From Flavobacterium sp. LC2016-12 (GTDB lineage: Bacteria > Bacteroidota > Bacteroidia > Flavobacteriales > Flavobacteriaceae), in the NCBI RefSeq assembly GCF_015351595.1, contig NZ_JADKPT010000008.1:124001-188000 (forward strand): 64,000 nt of DNA. Direction: 5' to 3'. A program made the translations under genes and the position numbers. The notes under the pieces were generated by a model. The model ran no database searches. It saw only the letters and a list, made by a program, of their open reading frames with translations, and was not told the origin of the DNA. Shown piece by piece: positions 42,649 through 51,596 of the stretch. Each line of letters begins with the position of its first letter. Within the stretch, counting starts at the first letter, position 1.

Positions 42649-44292
42649 ATGAAAAAAACAATAATATTATTAGGACTTATCGTTACTATTTTTAGTTCTT
42701 GTAACGATTTTATTGAAGAAGATATACGTTCAAATGCCTCTGCAGATGAGACCTACAAAACAGCTGCCGGATTTCAGTTTTTAGTAAACAGTACATACGC
42801 AAGATTAAAAACGGTTTATGGTGGAGAACCTTGGTTATTTTGTGCAGGTACAGATATGTATGCAGAAGGAAGAACCCCTGAGCCAGCTGGTTTAAGTCAA
42901 TATACTCAATTGATTCCAACATCAAATAATGTAGATTATTTATATAAGGAATGTTATAAAGCTATTCAATCTGTAAATAAAACTGTTTATTACTCTACAA
43001 TTACAGAACAAACTTCCAAGATACCTGTATTAGTAGGTGAAGCTAAATTTATTAGAGCAATGTCTTATTTTTTACTAGTACAAACTTATGGAGGGGTGCC
43101 TATTGTTGATAAAAATTTTACAGCAGATAATGAATCTTTTACTAGAAATACAGCAGAGGAAGTTTACACTTTTATAATTAAGGATTTAGATGAATCTTTA
43201 GCAGCAGTTGGAACTGATCCATATGCTGCTTCAGGTAAAGTGAATAAAAGAGCTGTTCAGGATTTGTTAGCTAAAGTTTATTTAACACGAGGTTATGAAT
43301 CCTTTGGTACTGCTGCAGATTTTACTAAAGCAGCAACATATGCTGATGCAGCTATTGCGGGCCAAACACTAACAGTTGCATGGAGCCAGCTATTTTTACC
43401 AGCTAACGATTTAAATGCTGAAGTTGTTTTTTCAGTACAATTTGATAAAAATTCAACTAGTACTTCTCCAGCAACTTTAGGAAATAATCAGTTTTACTAT
43501 TTCAGTTCATATTTAGGTGGTAGCGAAACAAAAGGTGGTGCTCCATTAAGAAGTTATAACTTATGTCCAACCGGATATGCATTAGGGTTATACGAAAAAG
43601 GAGATCAGCGTTGGGCTGCAACTTTTATGAATGAAGTATATGAAAATTATTATGATTTCTTTAGAGTAGCTGATAAAACGACTTTAAAGTTAAAGCATTT
43701 CTATGAGCCAAAATGGTTTACGGCACAAGATAAAGCTGATTATTTAGCTTCAAAAGAGGGTAAATTAGCAACTGGATTTATTTACCATCCTTGGGGTGAA
43801 TATTCAGCAGAATATACTTTAACTAAAAATATAGATTACCAAACCATTCCTGTTAAAAAGTTTGATGACCCAGATCCATTAACACCTGCAAGTACTGGAC
43901 CAGCAAGTACACGTGATTTTATTGTGTCAAGGTTAGGAGAAACCTATTTAATTGCTGCAGAGGCTTATTTAAAAGCAGGCCAGCCGGCAACCGGTTTAGC
44001 TCGTTTAAATGAGGTAAGAAGAAGAGCTGGTGTAGCTAATGCAACTGCTGCTCAGTTTAATATTGATTATGTATTAGACGAAAGAGGAAGAGAATTGTTA
44101 GGCGAATATAAAAGATGGTTTGATTTGAAACGTACTGGTACTCTTATAGCAAGAGCCTCTCAATACAATTATACTATCAAAGCTGCCAATTTTAATGGTA
44201 ACGATGGAGAAAATAAAATTTTAAGACCAATTCCTCAATCAGCACTTGATTTAAATCCAAATAAGGATTTTCCTCAGAATCCTGGTTATTAG
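42649..44292 (+). CDS. SusD-like outer-membrane glycan-binding lipoprotein
   Basis: 547 residues with lipobox IFSSC (Cys about 19). The SusD/RagB pattern is present: FQFLVNSTYARLKT, VGEAKFIRAMSYFLLVQTYGGVPIVDKN, AVQDLLAKVYLTRGY (TPR helices), and the C-terminal RLGETYLIAAEAYLKAGQPATGLARLNEVRRRAGV and ERGRELLGEYKRWFDLKRTG. It caps the SusC barrel and binds the incoming oligosaccharide. A strong hairpin lies 38 bases after its stop, before the enzyme genes. Confidence 0.95.
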   Translation: MKKTIILLGLIVTIFSSCNDFIEEDIRSNASADETYKTAAGFQFLVNSTYARLKTVYGGEPWLFCAGTDMYAEGRTPEPAGLSQYTQLIPTSNNVDYLYKECYKAIQSVNKTVYYSTITEQTSKIPVLVGEAKFIRAMSYFLLVQTYGGVPIVDKNFTADNESFTRNTAEEVYTFIIKDLDESLAAVGTDPYAASGKVNKRAVQDLLAKVYLTRGYESFGTAADFTKAATYADAAIAGQTLTVAWSQLFLPANDLNAEVVFSVQFDKNSTSTSPATLGNNQFYYFSSYLGGSETKGGAPLRSYNLCPTGYALGLYEKGDQRWAATFMNEVYENYYDFFRVADKTTLKLKHFYEPKWFTAQDKADYLASKEGKLATGFIYHPWGEYSAEYTLTKNIDYQTIPVKKFDDPDPLTPASTGPASTRDFIVSRLGETYLIAAEAYLKAGQPATGLARLNEVRRRAGVANATAAQFNIDYVLDERGRELLGEYKRWFDLKRTGTLIARASQYNYTIKAANFNGNDGENKILRPIPQSALDLNPNKDFPQNPGY

Positions 44293-44330
44293 TAATTTGA
44301 TATTTTTTTGAGAAATTGCTTTTTGAAGAA

Positions 44331-44372
44331 GTTAAGAAGGAGTTTGGAAAAGTACCAGACTCCTTACTTAAC
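44331..44372 (+). terminator. Strong hairpin in the susD-esterase gap
   Basis: GTTAAGAAGGAGTTTGG (44331-44347) pairs with CCAGACTCCTTACTTAAC (44355-44372) with one bulge and one wobble, around a 7-base loop. It is followed by TAATTTCATTTT, a poor T-run, so it fits a partial terminator or an RNA-stabilising element rather than a full stop. Confidence 0.6.
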
Positions 44373-44387
44373 TAATTTCATTTTAAG

Positions 44388-45323
44388 ATGAAAAAGATAT
44401 TTTTTATAGTACTGCTGATCTCTGCTGCTACTTTTGCTCAAAGCAATTATAGTGTAGATACTTCCTATACTATAAAAAGTACTTATAATAAATTAATCAA
44501 AAAATACCCCTTTATAACCGTCTCGCAAAGTCAGAGTAATATTGCAGTTACTGAAATTAAAGAGGTCATTTATCAAAAGCATAAAGACAGGATGTTGCAT
44601 TTGGATGCTTTTTTCTTTAATAAGGAACAAAACAATCCCATAGTAATCATGATTCATGGTGGTGGCTGGAGATCAGGGAATAAGGATCAAATGCAGGACA
44701 TGGCCAGAGAGATTGCTTCAAAAGGTTATTCTTGTTTTGCAATTGAATACAGATTGTCATTAGAAGCAAAATATCCGGAAGGAATTTATGATGTAAAAAA
44801 TGCCATAAAATTTATAAAAGATAACGCTATAAAATTTAATGTAGATCCAGACAAAATTGCCGTTTTAGGTTGCTCATCAGGAGGACAAATGGCAGCTTTG
44901 ATTGGTACAACAAATGAAATTTTAGATTTTGAAGATAAATCGTTTAAGAGTAAATCTTCTTCAAAAGTGCAAGCCATTATTGATGTTGATGGAGTTTTAG
45001 CATTTAAACATCCGGAATCTTCAGAGGGAGAAATGGCTTCTATTTGGCTAGGAGGCACTTACAATGAAAATCCTGTAAATTGGAAGAACGCATCGGCTTT
45101 AAATCATACCAACAAGGATTCGCCTCCAATACTTTTTATAAACAGCAGTTTTCCCAGATTTCATGCAGGGAGAGATGATATGATAGCTATTTTAAATCAA
45201 TATAAAATTTATAATGAAGTTAAAACAATTGAGAATTCACCTCATTCTTTTTGGTTTTTTGAACCTTGGTTTAGTGAAACAATTGTCTACACCACACAAT
45301 TTTTAGATAAAATTTTTAAATAA
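44388..45323 (+). CDS. Exported alpha/beta-hydrolase esterase
   Basis: 311 residues, signal peptide MKKIFFIVLLISAATFAQ. It has HGGGWRSGNK (oxyanion hole), nucleophile Ser in VLGCSSGGQMAAL, and the C-terminal His in ENSPHSFWFF; GRDDM probably supplies the Asp. The fold belongs to the hormone-sensitive-lipase/carbohydrate-esterase group. In this context it probably removes acetyl groups from pectin oligosaccharides. Substrate inferred. Confidence 0.82.
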   Translation: MKKIFFIVLLISAATFAQSNYSVDTSYTIKSTYNKLIKKYPFITVSQSQSNIAVTEIKEVIYQKHKDRMLHLDAFFFNKEQNNPIVIMIHGGGWRSGNKDQMQDMAREIASKGYSCFAIEYRLSLEAKYPEGIYDVKNAIKFIKDNAIKFNVDPDKIAVLGCSSGGQMAALIGTTNEILDFEDKSFKSKSSSKVQAIIDVDGVLAFKHPESSEGEMASIWLGGTYNENPVNWKNASALNHTNKDSPPILFINSSFPRFHAGRDDMIAILNQYKIYNEVKTIENSPHSFWFFEPWFSETIVYTTQFLDKIFK

Positions 45324-45335
45324 TTTGCATACAAG

Positions 45336-46301
45336 ATGAAGACAAAAATCACAATAACAAGCTTACTTTTATTAAGTTCAATACTAGTAAGCGCTCAAAA
45401 ATATGATATAAAAAAAGCAAAAACATACGCTGAGATATCTTCTAAAACAGATGGAAAATGGGAAGGAAGAAAATATATTGGCGGAACAACTTTTAAAAAT
45501 GTTGACAGACTAAAATTGGCTCCTGAACATACAGATCATTCTTTTGATATTCGTTATGAAGGACCAGGTTGGGAAAGTAACAGAATTGGATATCGTTTGT
45601 ATTTAGACTGGAGAAATGCGATTGATATTTTTGGAAAAAAGACATCGGAAATGATTTTGCCAAAAGTAGGACAAGATAATTTTGATTCGTATCATGAAAT
45701 GAGTGATTGGGGAGCTGATATCTTAAAAGCGGGAAAAGCAATTGGTATTGGTTCTATTGATCGTTATTTAAACAACGAAAAATTACACTTTCGTGAAGTA
45801 GATTCAACTATTGCAACAGTAGTAAATAAAACGACAGAATCTGGTGTAAAAGTAAATTATTACGGCTGGAAGACAGCATCGGATAAAATTGACTTTACTT
45901 CAGAATTAACTATTAAACCAGATCAACTGTATACACAGCATACGATCAAGGCTTCAAAAGAAATTAAGGGAATTTGCACCGGAATTGCAAAGCAAAAAAA
46001 TACGGAGTTATTTAAAAAAGAAAGCAAAAATAAAAAGTGGGCTTATATCGCTACTTACGGTGAACAGTCATTAGTTCCTGATAAATTGGGAATGGCTATT
46101 TTTTATCAAACGGGAACAATTGAAAATAATGTTGAAACCGATTTAGATTACCTTTTAGTCTTTAAACCAACTACAAAAGCAAATACATTTTATCTTGTAG
46201 GTGCTTGGGAACAAGAGGTAAATGGAATAAAATCTAAGGAAGAATTCATTAAATATTTAGATGAGAAATTAGAAATTCTAAATAAAAAAGGAAAAATGTA
46301 A
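45336..46301 (+). CDS. Exported DUF4861-family protein
   Basis: 321 residues with signal peptide ending LVSAQ. The stretches YDIKKAKTYAEISSKTDGKWEGRKYIGGTTFKNVDRLK, DIRYEGPGWESNRIGYRLYLDWRNAIDIFGKK and YHEMSDWGADILKAGKAIGIGSIDRYLN fit DUF4861, a family often found in pectin and uronic-acid loci beside GH105. Conserved aromatic and acidic residues and a beta-rich pattern suggest a carbohydrate-active or carbohydrate-binding protein, but no activity is established that I can cite. Followed by two GH105 genes. Confidence 0.75.
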   Translation: MKTKITITSLLLLSSILVSAQKYDIKKAKTYAEISSKTDGKWEGRKYIGGTTFKNVDRLKLAPEHTDHSFDIRYEGPGWESNRIGYRLYLDWRNAIDIFGKKTSEMILPKVGQDNFDSYHEMSDWGADILKAGKAIGIGSIDRYLNNEKLHFREVDSTIATVVNKTTESGVKVNYYGWKTASDKIDFTSELTIKPDQLYTQHTIKASKEIKGICTGIAKQKNTELFKKESKNKKWAYIATYGEQSLVPDKLGMAIFYQTGTIENNVETDLDYLLVFKPTTKANTFYLVGAWEQEVNGIKSKEEFIKYLDEKLEILNKKGKM

Positions 46302-46413
46302 TTGAGGTGAAAGGATAAAAAGGAATGGAATTATAGATAGGGGGAAGAGAGCTAAGGCAACACTTTTAGTTAAGCACAATAGAATTAAATAAGGACGAGT
46401 AAACACATTTACA

Positions 46414-47634
46414 ATGATAGATAATAGAAATATAAATTATGCCGCTTCAATTGTCTTGGGGTTTATGATGTTATTTTTTTGTTGTAAAATAATAGCTCAG
46501 GGGTCATTAAAGAATGAAATGGTAATCGATAAAGATTTGAAGTGGTCAGAGAGAATGGCGCTTTCAATAATAAAACGCGACCCAAAAGCCTGGCAGATAG
46601 ATAATAATGAAAAGCCAAAATGGGATTATAAATTGGGTTTAGCTATGACTTCATTTGAAAAACTTTTTCATAAAACAAACAATCCTGTTTATGGAGATTA
46701 CATTAAAGAATATGGTGAAACGGTAATAAATCCTTCAGGAGAGATTCTGAATTACAAATTAGAAGATTATAATATAGATAATATCAATGCCGGAAAAATG
46801 CTTTTTGATCTTTATAAAAGAACAAAAGACAATCGATATCTAATTGCAATGCAAACTTTAAGAAAGCAGTTAGAAACGCATCCAAGAACAAAATCTGGTG
46901 GATTTTGGCATAAAAAAATCTATCCCTATCAAATGTGGCTTGACGGTTTGTACATGGGAACACCATTTTATGCACATTACACTTTAGATTTTGATGATGG
47001 AAAAGAATTTAATGATATCGCAAAACAATTTGAAGAGATCCATTTGCATACTATTGATAAAAAAACAGGTTTATTATTTCACGCCTGGGATGAGAGCAAA
47101 CAAATGCCATGGACCAATAAAGAAACGGGAACTTCACCTAATTTTTGGTCGCGTTCTATTGGCTGGTATATGATGGCTCTTGTTGATGTATTGGATTATA
47201 TGCCAGAAGATCATCCTAAAAGAAAAGAACTAATTCAATTTCTGAATGAAATTTCAATAGCCGTTGCAAAATATCAAGACCCGACAGGACTATGGTATCA
47301 GGTTACGGATGCAGGCTCAAAAGATGGTAATTATCTGGAAGCATCTGGTTCAGAAATGTTTGTTTATGCGTTTGCAAAAGGAGCAAATAAAGGATACTTA
47401 CCAAAAAAATATAAAGATCTCGCGGCAAAAGGTTTTGAAGGTATTATAAAGAAGTTAATCACTGTCGATCCTGATGGCGAAATACATATTACACAAGTCT
47501 GTGCAAGTGCAGGATTAGGCGGTACTCCGTATCGTAATGGCTCTTTTGAGTATTATATTAAAGAAAAAATAAAGGTCGATAATTCTCATGGATTAGGCCC
47601 TTTCATTTTAGCAGCATTAGAATTAGAAAAGTAG
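46414..47634 (+). CDS. GH105 unsaturated rhamnogalacturonyl/galacturonyl hydrolase
   Basis: 406 residues, (alpha/alpha)6-barrel GH105 (YteR/YesR group). Hallmarks: SGGFWHKKIYPYQMWLDGLYMGTPFYAHY (catalytic Asp region), LLFHAWDESKQMPW, SPNFWSRSIGWYMMALVDVLDYMP and GLWYQVTDAGSKDGNYLEASGSEMFVYAFAKG. It removes 4,5-unsaturated uronic acid from the non-reducing end of lyase products. The N-terminal hydrophobic stretch (IVLGFMMLFFCCKIIAQ) is an export signal, perhaps a lipoprotein one. It is the upstream member of a tandem duplication. Confidence 0.9.
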   Translation: MIDNRNINYAASIVLGFMMLFFCCKIIAQGSLKNEMVIDKDLKWSERMALSIIKRDPKAWQIDNNEKPKWDYKLGLAMTSFEKLFHKTNNPVYGDYIKEYGETVINPSGEILNYKLEDYNIDNINAGKMLFDLYKRTKDNRYLIAMQTLRKQLETHPRTKSGGFWHKKIYPYQMWLDGLYMGTPFYAHYTLDFDDGKEFNDIAKQFEEIHLHTIDKKTGLLFHAWDESKQMPWTNKETGTSPNFWSRSIGWYMMALVDVLDYMPEDHPKRKELIQFLNEISIAVAKYQDPTGLWYQVTDAGSKDGNYLEASGSEMFVYAFAKGANKGYLPKKYKDLAAKGFEGIIKKLITVDPDGEIHITQVCASAGLGGTPYRNGSFEYYIKEKIKVDNSHGLGPFILAALELEK

Positions 47635-47656
47635 TAGAATTTAAATATATTTAAAA

Positions 47657-48880
47657 ATGAAGAATTGTAGAAAACAAGGTTATTTTGTATCGGCTTTGCT
47701 ATTTTGTGTTATGGTTTTTACAAGTTGTAAAGTGATTTCACAAGAACCTGCAAATAAGGGCATCGTTATTTCTAAAGATTTAAAATGGTCTGATAAAATG
47801 GCTTTAACCTTGATGAAACGCCATCCTGAAAGTTATATGATAGATGATTCTAAAACTCCAAAATGGGATTACGTACATGCTTTAGTTTTACATTCATTCG
47901 AAGAATTATACAAGAAAAATCCAGATCCGAGATATAAGGCTTATATCAGAAGTTATGTAGATAATTTTGTTCAGGCAGATGGAACTATTAAAACCTACGA
48001 ATTCGAAAAATACAATATTGATTTGGTTGTGCCTGGGCGTTTGCTTTTTGATGTTTATGCCGAATCAAAAGAAGATAAATATTTGAAAGCAATGCAATTA
48101 GTTCGTAAGCAATTGGCAGAGCAGCCTAGAACGGTAAGTGGAGGATTTTGGCACAAACAAATCTATCCAAACCAAATGTGGCTTGATGGTTTGTATATGG
48201 GTGAACCATTTTATGCACAATACACAGCTACTTTTGAAGGAGGAAAAAGTTTTGACGATGTAGCAAAACAATTTGAGTTAATTCAGTTACACGCGACAGA
48301 TCCAAAAACTGGATTATTGTATCATGGTTGGGATGAAAGCAAGCAAATGCCATGGGCAAATAAAGAAACCGGGAATTCGCCAAATTTTTGGTCAAGAGCT
48401 TTAGGATGGTACATTATGGCTTTGGTTGATGTACTGGATTATATGCCAAAAGATCATCCAAAACAAAAAGAATTGGTAAAGTATTTAAACAATGTTTCTG
48501 CTGCTTTAGCAAAATACCAGGATAAATCAGGTTTGTGGTATCAGGTTACGGATAAAGGTGGTGAAAAAGGAAATTATTTAGAAGCATCGGGATCTTCAAT
48601 GTTTGCATATGCTTTTGCAAAAGGAGCTAATAAAGGCTATTTACCTGCAAAATATAAAAAACTTGCTAATAAAGCTTTTGATGGTTTGACTAAAGTTTTA
48701 ATCAAAAAGGTAGATGAAGACGGTGGTATCACATTGACAAATTGTTGTCAGGTTGCGGGTTTAGGTGGCAATCCATATAGAGATGGTTCATATGAATACT
48801 ATGTAAACGAAAGAAGAAAAGATAATGATCCTAAGGCAACAGGTCCTTTTATTTTGGCTGCTTTAGAATTGAATAGATAA
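47657..48880 (+). CDS. GH105 unsaturated rhamnogalacturonyl/galacturonyl hydrolase, second copy
   Basis: 407 residues; aligns over its whole length with the previous gene, which ends 22 bases upstream, so this is a tandem duplication that has diverged. It has lipobox VFTSC and the same hallmarks: SGGFWHKQIYPNQMWLDGLYMGEPFYAQY, LLYHGWDESKQMPW and GLWYQVTDKGGEKGNYLEASGSSMFAYAFAKG. Differences around the substrate pocket suggest distinct linkage preferences (for example galacturonyl-rhamnose against galacturonyl-galacturonate); this is inferred. Confidence 0.9.
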   Translation: MKNCRKQGYFVSALLFCVMVFTSCKVISQEPANKGIVISKDLKWSDKMALTLMKRHPESYMIDDSKTPKWDYVHALVLHSFEELYKKNPDPRYKAYIRSYVDNFVQADGTIKTYEFEKYNIDLVVPGRLLFDVYAESKEDKYLKAMQLVRKQLAEQPRTVSGGFWHKQIYPNQMWLDGLYMGEPFYAQYTATFEGGKSFDDVAKQFELIQLHATDPKTGLLYHGWDESKQMPWANKETGNSPNFWSRALGWYIMALVDVLDYMPKDHPKQKELVKYLNNVSAALAKYQDKSGLWYQVTDKGGEKGNYLEASGSSMFAYAFAKGANKGYLPAKYKKLANKAFDGLTKVLIKKVDEDGGITLTNCCQVAGLGGNPYRDGSYEYYVNERRKDNDPKATGPFILAALELNR

Positions 48881-48923
48881 TTTTTAGGAAACTAAATGTT
48901 GAGTTATTTCTAATTATCAAAGT

Positions 48924-50522
48924 ATGAAAAATATAAAAATCATTTTCCTGGTATTATCAGCCTTTTCCATGCAGCAAAATTTTGCACAGGTTTGGGTACC
49001 TGATAATGGAGATGGAACGTATACAAATCCGATAATTCATGCTGATTATTCAGATCCGGATGCCGTTAGAGTAGGGGATGATTTTTATATGACTGCATCG
49101 TCTTTTAACTGCATTCCCGGTTTACCTATTTTGCATTCTAAAGATTTGGTCAACTGGAAAATTATCGGATATGCACTTTCTAAACAAATACCAACAGAAA
49201 CTTTTGATAAAGTGCAGCATGGTAATGGTGTTTGGGCCCCAAGTATAACTTTTCATAACAATGAATTTTATATTTATTATCCAGATCCTGATTTTGGAAT
49301 TTATATGATTAAAGCCAAAAATGCGGAAGGGCCTTGGTCAGAACCTGTTTTAGTAAAAGCCGGATCAGGATTGATTGATCCTAGTCCATTATGGGACGAT
49401 GATGGAAAAGTTTATCTAGTTCATGCTTATGCAGGAAGTCGCGCCAAAATTAAAAGTTTAATCACGGTTTGTACCATGAATGAAGAGGGAACTATTGCTA
49501 ATAATGATGAAGTAATGGTGATTGATGGTCATGAAAGCGAAGGTACAATTGAAGGGCCAAAATTTTACAAACGAAATAAATACTATTACATTTTTGCCCC
49601 CGCTGGTGGAGTTTCTACAGGCTGGCAGACCGTTTTAAGATCAAAAAATGTCTTTGGACCATATGAGAAAAAGAAAGTTTTAGAACAAGGGCAAACCTTG
49701 ATTAATGGTCCACATCAGGGAGCATGGGTTCAAACGCAAACGGGAGAAGATTGGTTTTTACATTTTCAGGATAAAGGAGCATATGGAAGAATTCTTCATC
49801 TTCAACCAATGAAATGGGAAAACGACTGGCCTGTAATGGGACAGGATTTTGATAAAAACGGAATTGGAGAACCAGTAACGACTTTTAAAAAGCCAAATGT
49901 AGGCAAGAAATACTCAATTGAAACTCCAGCCGAATCAGATGAGTTTAATGACCCAAAATTAGGATTACAATGGCAATGGCAGGCTAATGCACAAATTCAA
50001 TGGGGGTTTCCGACGAGTTTAGGATATCTGAATTTATTTTGTTTGCCAACTATAAAAGAGAGTAACAAAATCTTCGAAGCGCCAAATTTGCTATTGCAAA
50101 AATTTCCTGCTGAAGAATTTGTAACTACAACCAAACTAACTTTTAATTCTAGATTAAATGGTGAGTCTACAGGACTTTTAATAATGGGACTGGATTACAG
50201 TTATTTGTGTCTTAGAAATGATAACGGAAAAATATATTTAAATCAAAAAACAGGAACTTTTGACAAGAAAATTTCTGAAACCGAAACAACTCCGATTCTA
50301 ATTTCAAAGAATACAATTTACTTGAGAGTTAAAATTAAAAAAGGAGGAATCTGTAGCTTTTATTACAGTTTAGATGATAAAAAATATTCCCCAATTGGAA
50401 ATGATTTTACCTCAAAAGAAGGAAAATGGATTGGTGCTAAAGTTGGACTTTTTGCCTTGAGCGAGAAAGTAACAAATGATTCAGGAAATGTTGCCGTAGA
50501 TTGGTTTAGAATGACTAAATAA
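48924..50522 (+). CDS. GH43 glycosidase with C-terminal beta-sandwich
   Basis: 532 residues, signal peptide ending NFAQ. Five-bladed propeller GH43: catalytic base Asp in HADYSDPDAVRVGDDFYM, pKa-modulating Asp in GLIDPSPLWDDDGKVYLVHAYAG and acid Glu in GTIEGPKFYKRNKYYYIFAPAGG. From about residue 330 a concanavalin-like beta-sandwich domain follows, ending ALSEKVTNDSGNVAVDWFRMTK. GH43 enzymes with this architecture are mainly beta-xylosidases or alpha-arabinofuranosidases; here it may trim xylose or arabinose side groups from pectin. Only 2 bases precede the pectinesterase start. Confidence 0.88.
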   Translation: MKNIKIIFLVLSAFSMQQNFAQVWVPDNGDGTYTNPIIHADYSDPDAVRVGDDFYMTASSFNCIPGLPILHSKDLVNWKIIGYALSKQIPTETFDKVQHGNGVWAPSITFHNNEFYIYYPDPDFGIYMIKAKNAEGPWSEPVLVKAGSGLIDPSPLWDDDGKVYLVHAYAGSRAKIKSLITVCTMNEEGTIANNDEVMVIDGHESEGTIEGPKFYKRNKYYYIFAPAGGVSTGWQTVLRSKNVFGPYEKKKVLEQGQTLINGPHQGAWVQTQTGEDWFLHFQDKGAYGRILHLQPMKWENDWPVMGQDFDKNGIGEPVTTFKKPNVGKKYSIETPAESDEFNDPKLGLQWQWQANAQIQWGFPTSLGYLNLFCLPTIKESNKIFEAPNLLLQKFPAEEFVTTTKLTFNSRLNGESTGLLIMGLDYSYLCLRNDNGKIYLNQKTGTFDKKISETETTPILISKNTIYLRVKIKKGGICSFYYSLDDKKYSPIGNDFTSKEGKWIGAKVGLFALSEKVTNDSGNVAVDWFRMTK

Positions 50523-50523
50523 G

Positions 50524-51573
50524 ATGAAAATGATTCAATTTAACAAGACAGTAATACTTCTTTTGTCAGTTTTAAGTTTTGGTCTGCACGCGCAAAACAC
50601 TGATAAAAACCGGCGTGCTATTATTCGTAAAAATGATGTAAAAATTAGTTCTAAAGATACTCCGGCAAAAAAAAATGATAATGTCGTTTTAACTGTTGCA
50701 CAAGATGGATCTGGAGATTTTACTAAAATTCAGGATGCGATATATGCATCTCCGGCTTTTCCATATGAAAAAGTGACCATAAATATCAAAAATGGTGTTT
50801 ATAATGAGAAAGTGAGAATCCCGGAATGGAATACGAATTTAACCTTGATTGGAGAAAGTGAAGAAAATACAATAATAGCTTTTGATGATAATTTTAAGAA
50901 AATAAATTTAGGGCGAAATAGTACTTTTTATACTTACACGGTCTTAGTTGAAGGAAATGATTTTTCAGCATCAAACTTAACAATTAAAAATACTTCGGGA
51001 GATAATGGTCAGGGAATTGCATTATCTTTAATAGCCAATCGTGTAAAGATTTCAAATTGCGTTATTTTAGGCAATCAGGATACTTTATACCTTTCAGGTA
51101 ATAATGCAAAACAATATTTTAAGGATTGCTATATTGAAGGAACAACCGATTTTATTTTTGGAGGAGCAACAGCCTTATTTGAAAACTGCACAATCAACAG
51201 TATTAAAAGTTCTTATATAACGGCAGCTTCAACATCTGAAGGAGTTTTGTTTGGTTTTGTTTTTAAAAATTGTAAGCTTACTGCAAATCCTGAAGCGACA
51301 GCAGTTTATTTAGGAAGACCCTGGAGAATTTATGCCAAAACAGTTTTTCTGAATTGCGACATGGGAAAACAAATCAGAGTTGAAGGTTGGGAAAATTGGT
51401 CTAAGCCAGATGCTGAGAAAAACAGTTTATATGCCGAGTATAATTGCAAAGGAGAAGGTTTTCAGCCAGCTAAAAGAGTTTCATGGTCACATCAGCTTAA
51501 AAAATCAGAAGCGGACAAATATACTATAGAAAACATTCTTAAAGATTCAGATCAAAAGTGGTATTCCAGATAA
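50524..51573 (+). CDS. CE8 pectin methylesterase
   Basis: 349 residues with signal peptide ending LHAQ. CE8 beta-helix: TVAQDGSGDFTKIQDAIYASP at the start, GNQDTLYL (first catalytic Asp), FKDCYIEGTTDFIFGGATALFENC (second Asp) and YLGRPWRIYAKTVFLNCDMGKQI (Arg and Trp of the active site). It removes methyl esters from homogalacturonan, preparing it for the GH28 enzymes. Its stop overlaps the leader of the next gene region, indicating one transcript. Confidence 0.95.
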   Translation: MKMIQFNKTVILLLSVLSFGLHAQNTDKNRRAIIRKNDVKISSKDTPAKKNDNVVLTVAQDGSGDFTKIQDAIYASPAFPYEKVTINIKNGVYNEKVRIPEWNTNLTLIGESEENTIIAFDDNFKKINLGRNSTFYTYTVLVEGNDFSASNLTIKNTSGDNGQGIALSLIANRVKISNCVILGNQDTLYLSGNNAKQYFKDCYIEGTTDFIFGGATALFENCTINSIKSSYITAASTSEGVLFGFVFKNCKLTANPEATAVYLGRPWRIYAKTVFLNCDMGKQIRVEGWENWSKPDAEKNSLYAEYNCKGEGFQPAKRVSWSHQLKKSEADKYTIENILKDSDQKWYSR

Positions 51574-51596
51574 ATTTTGGCTTTAAAAAAAATATT

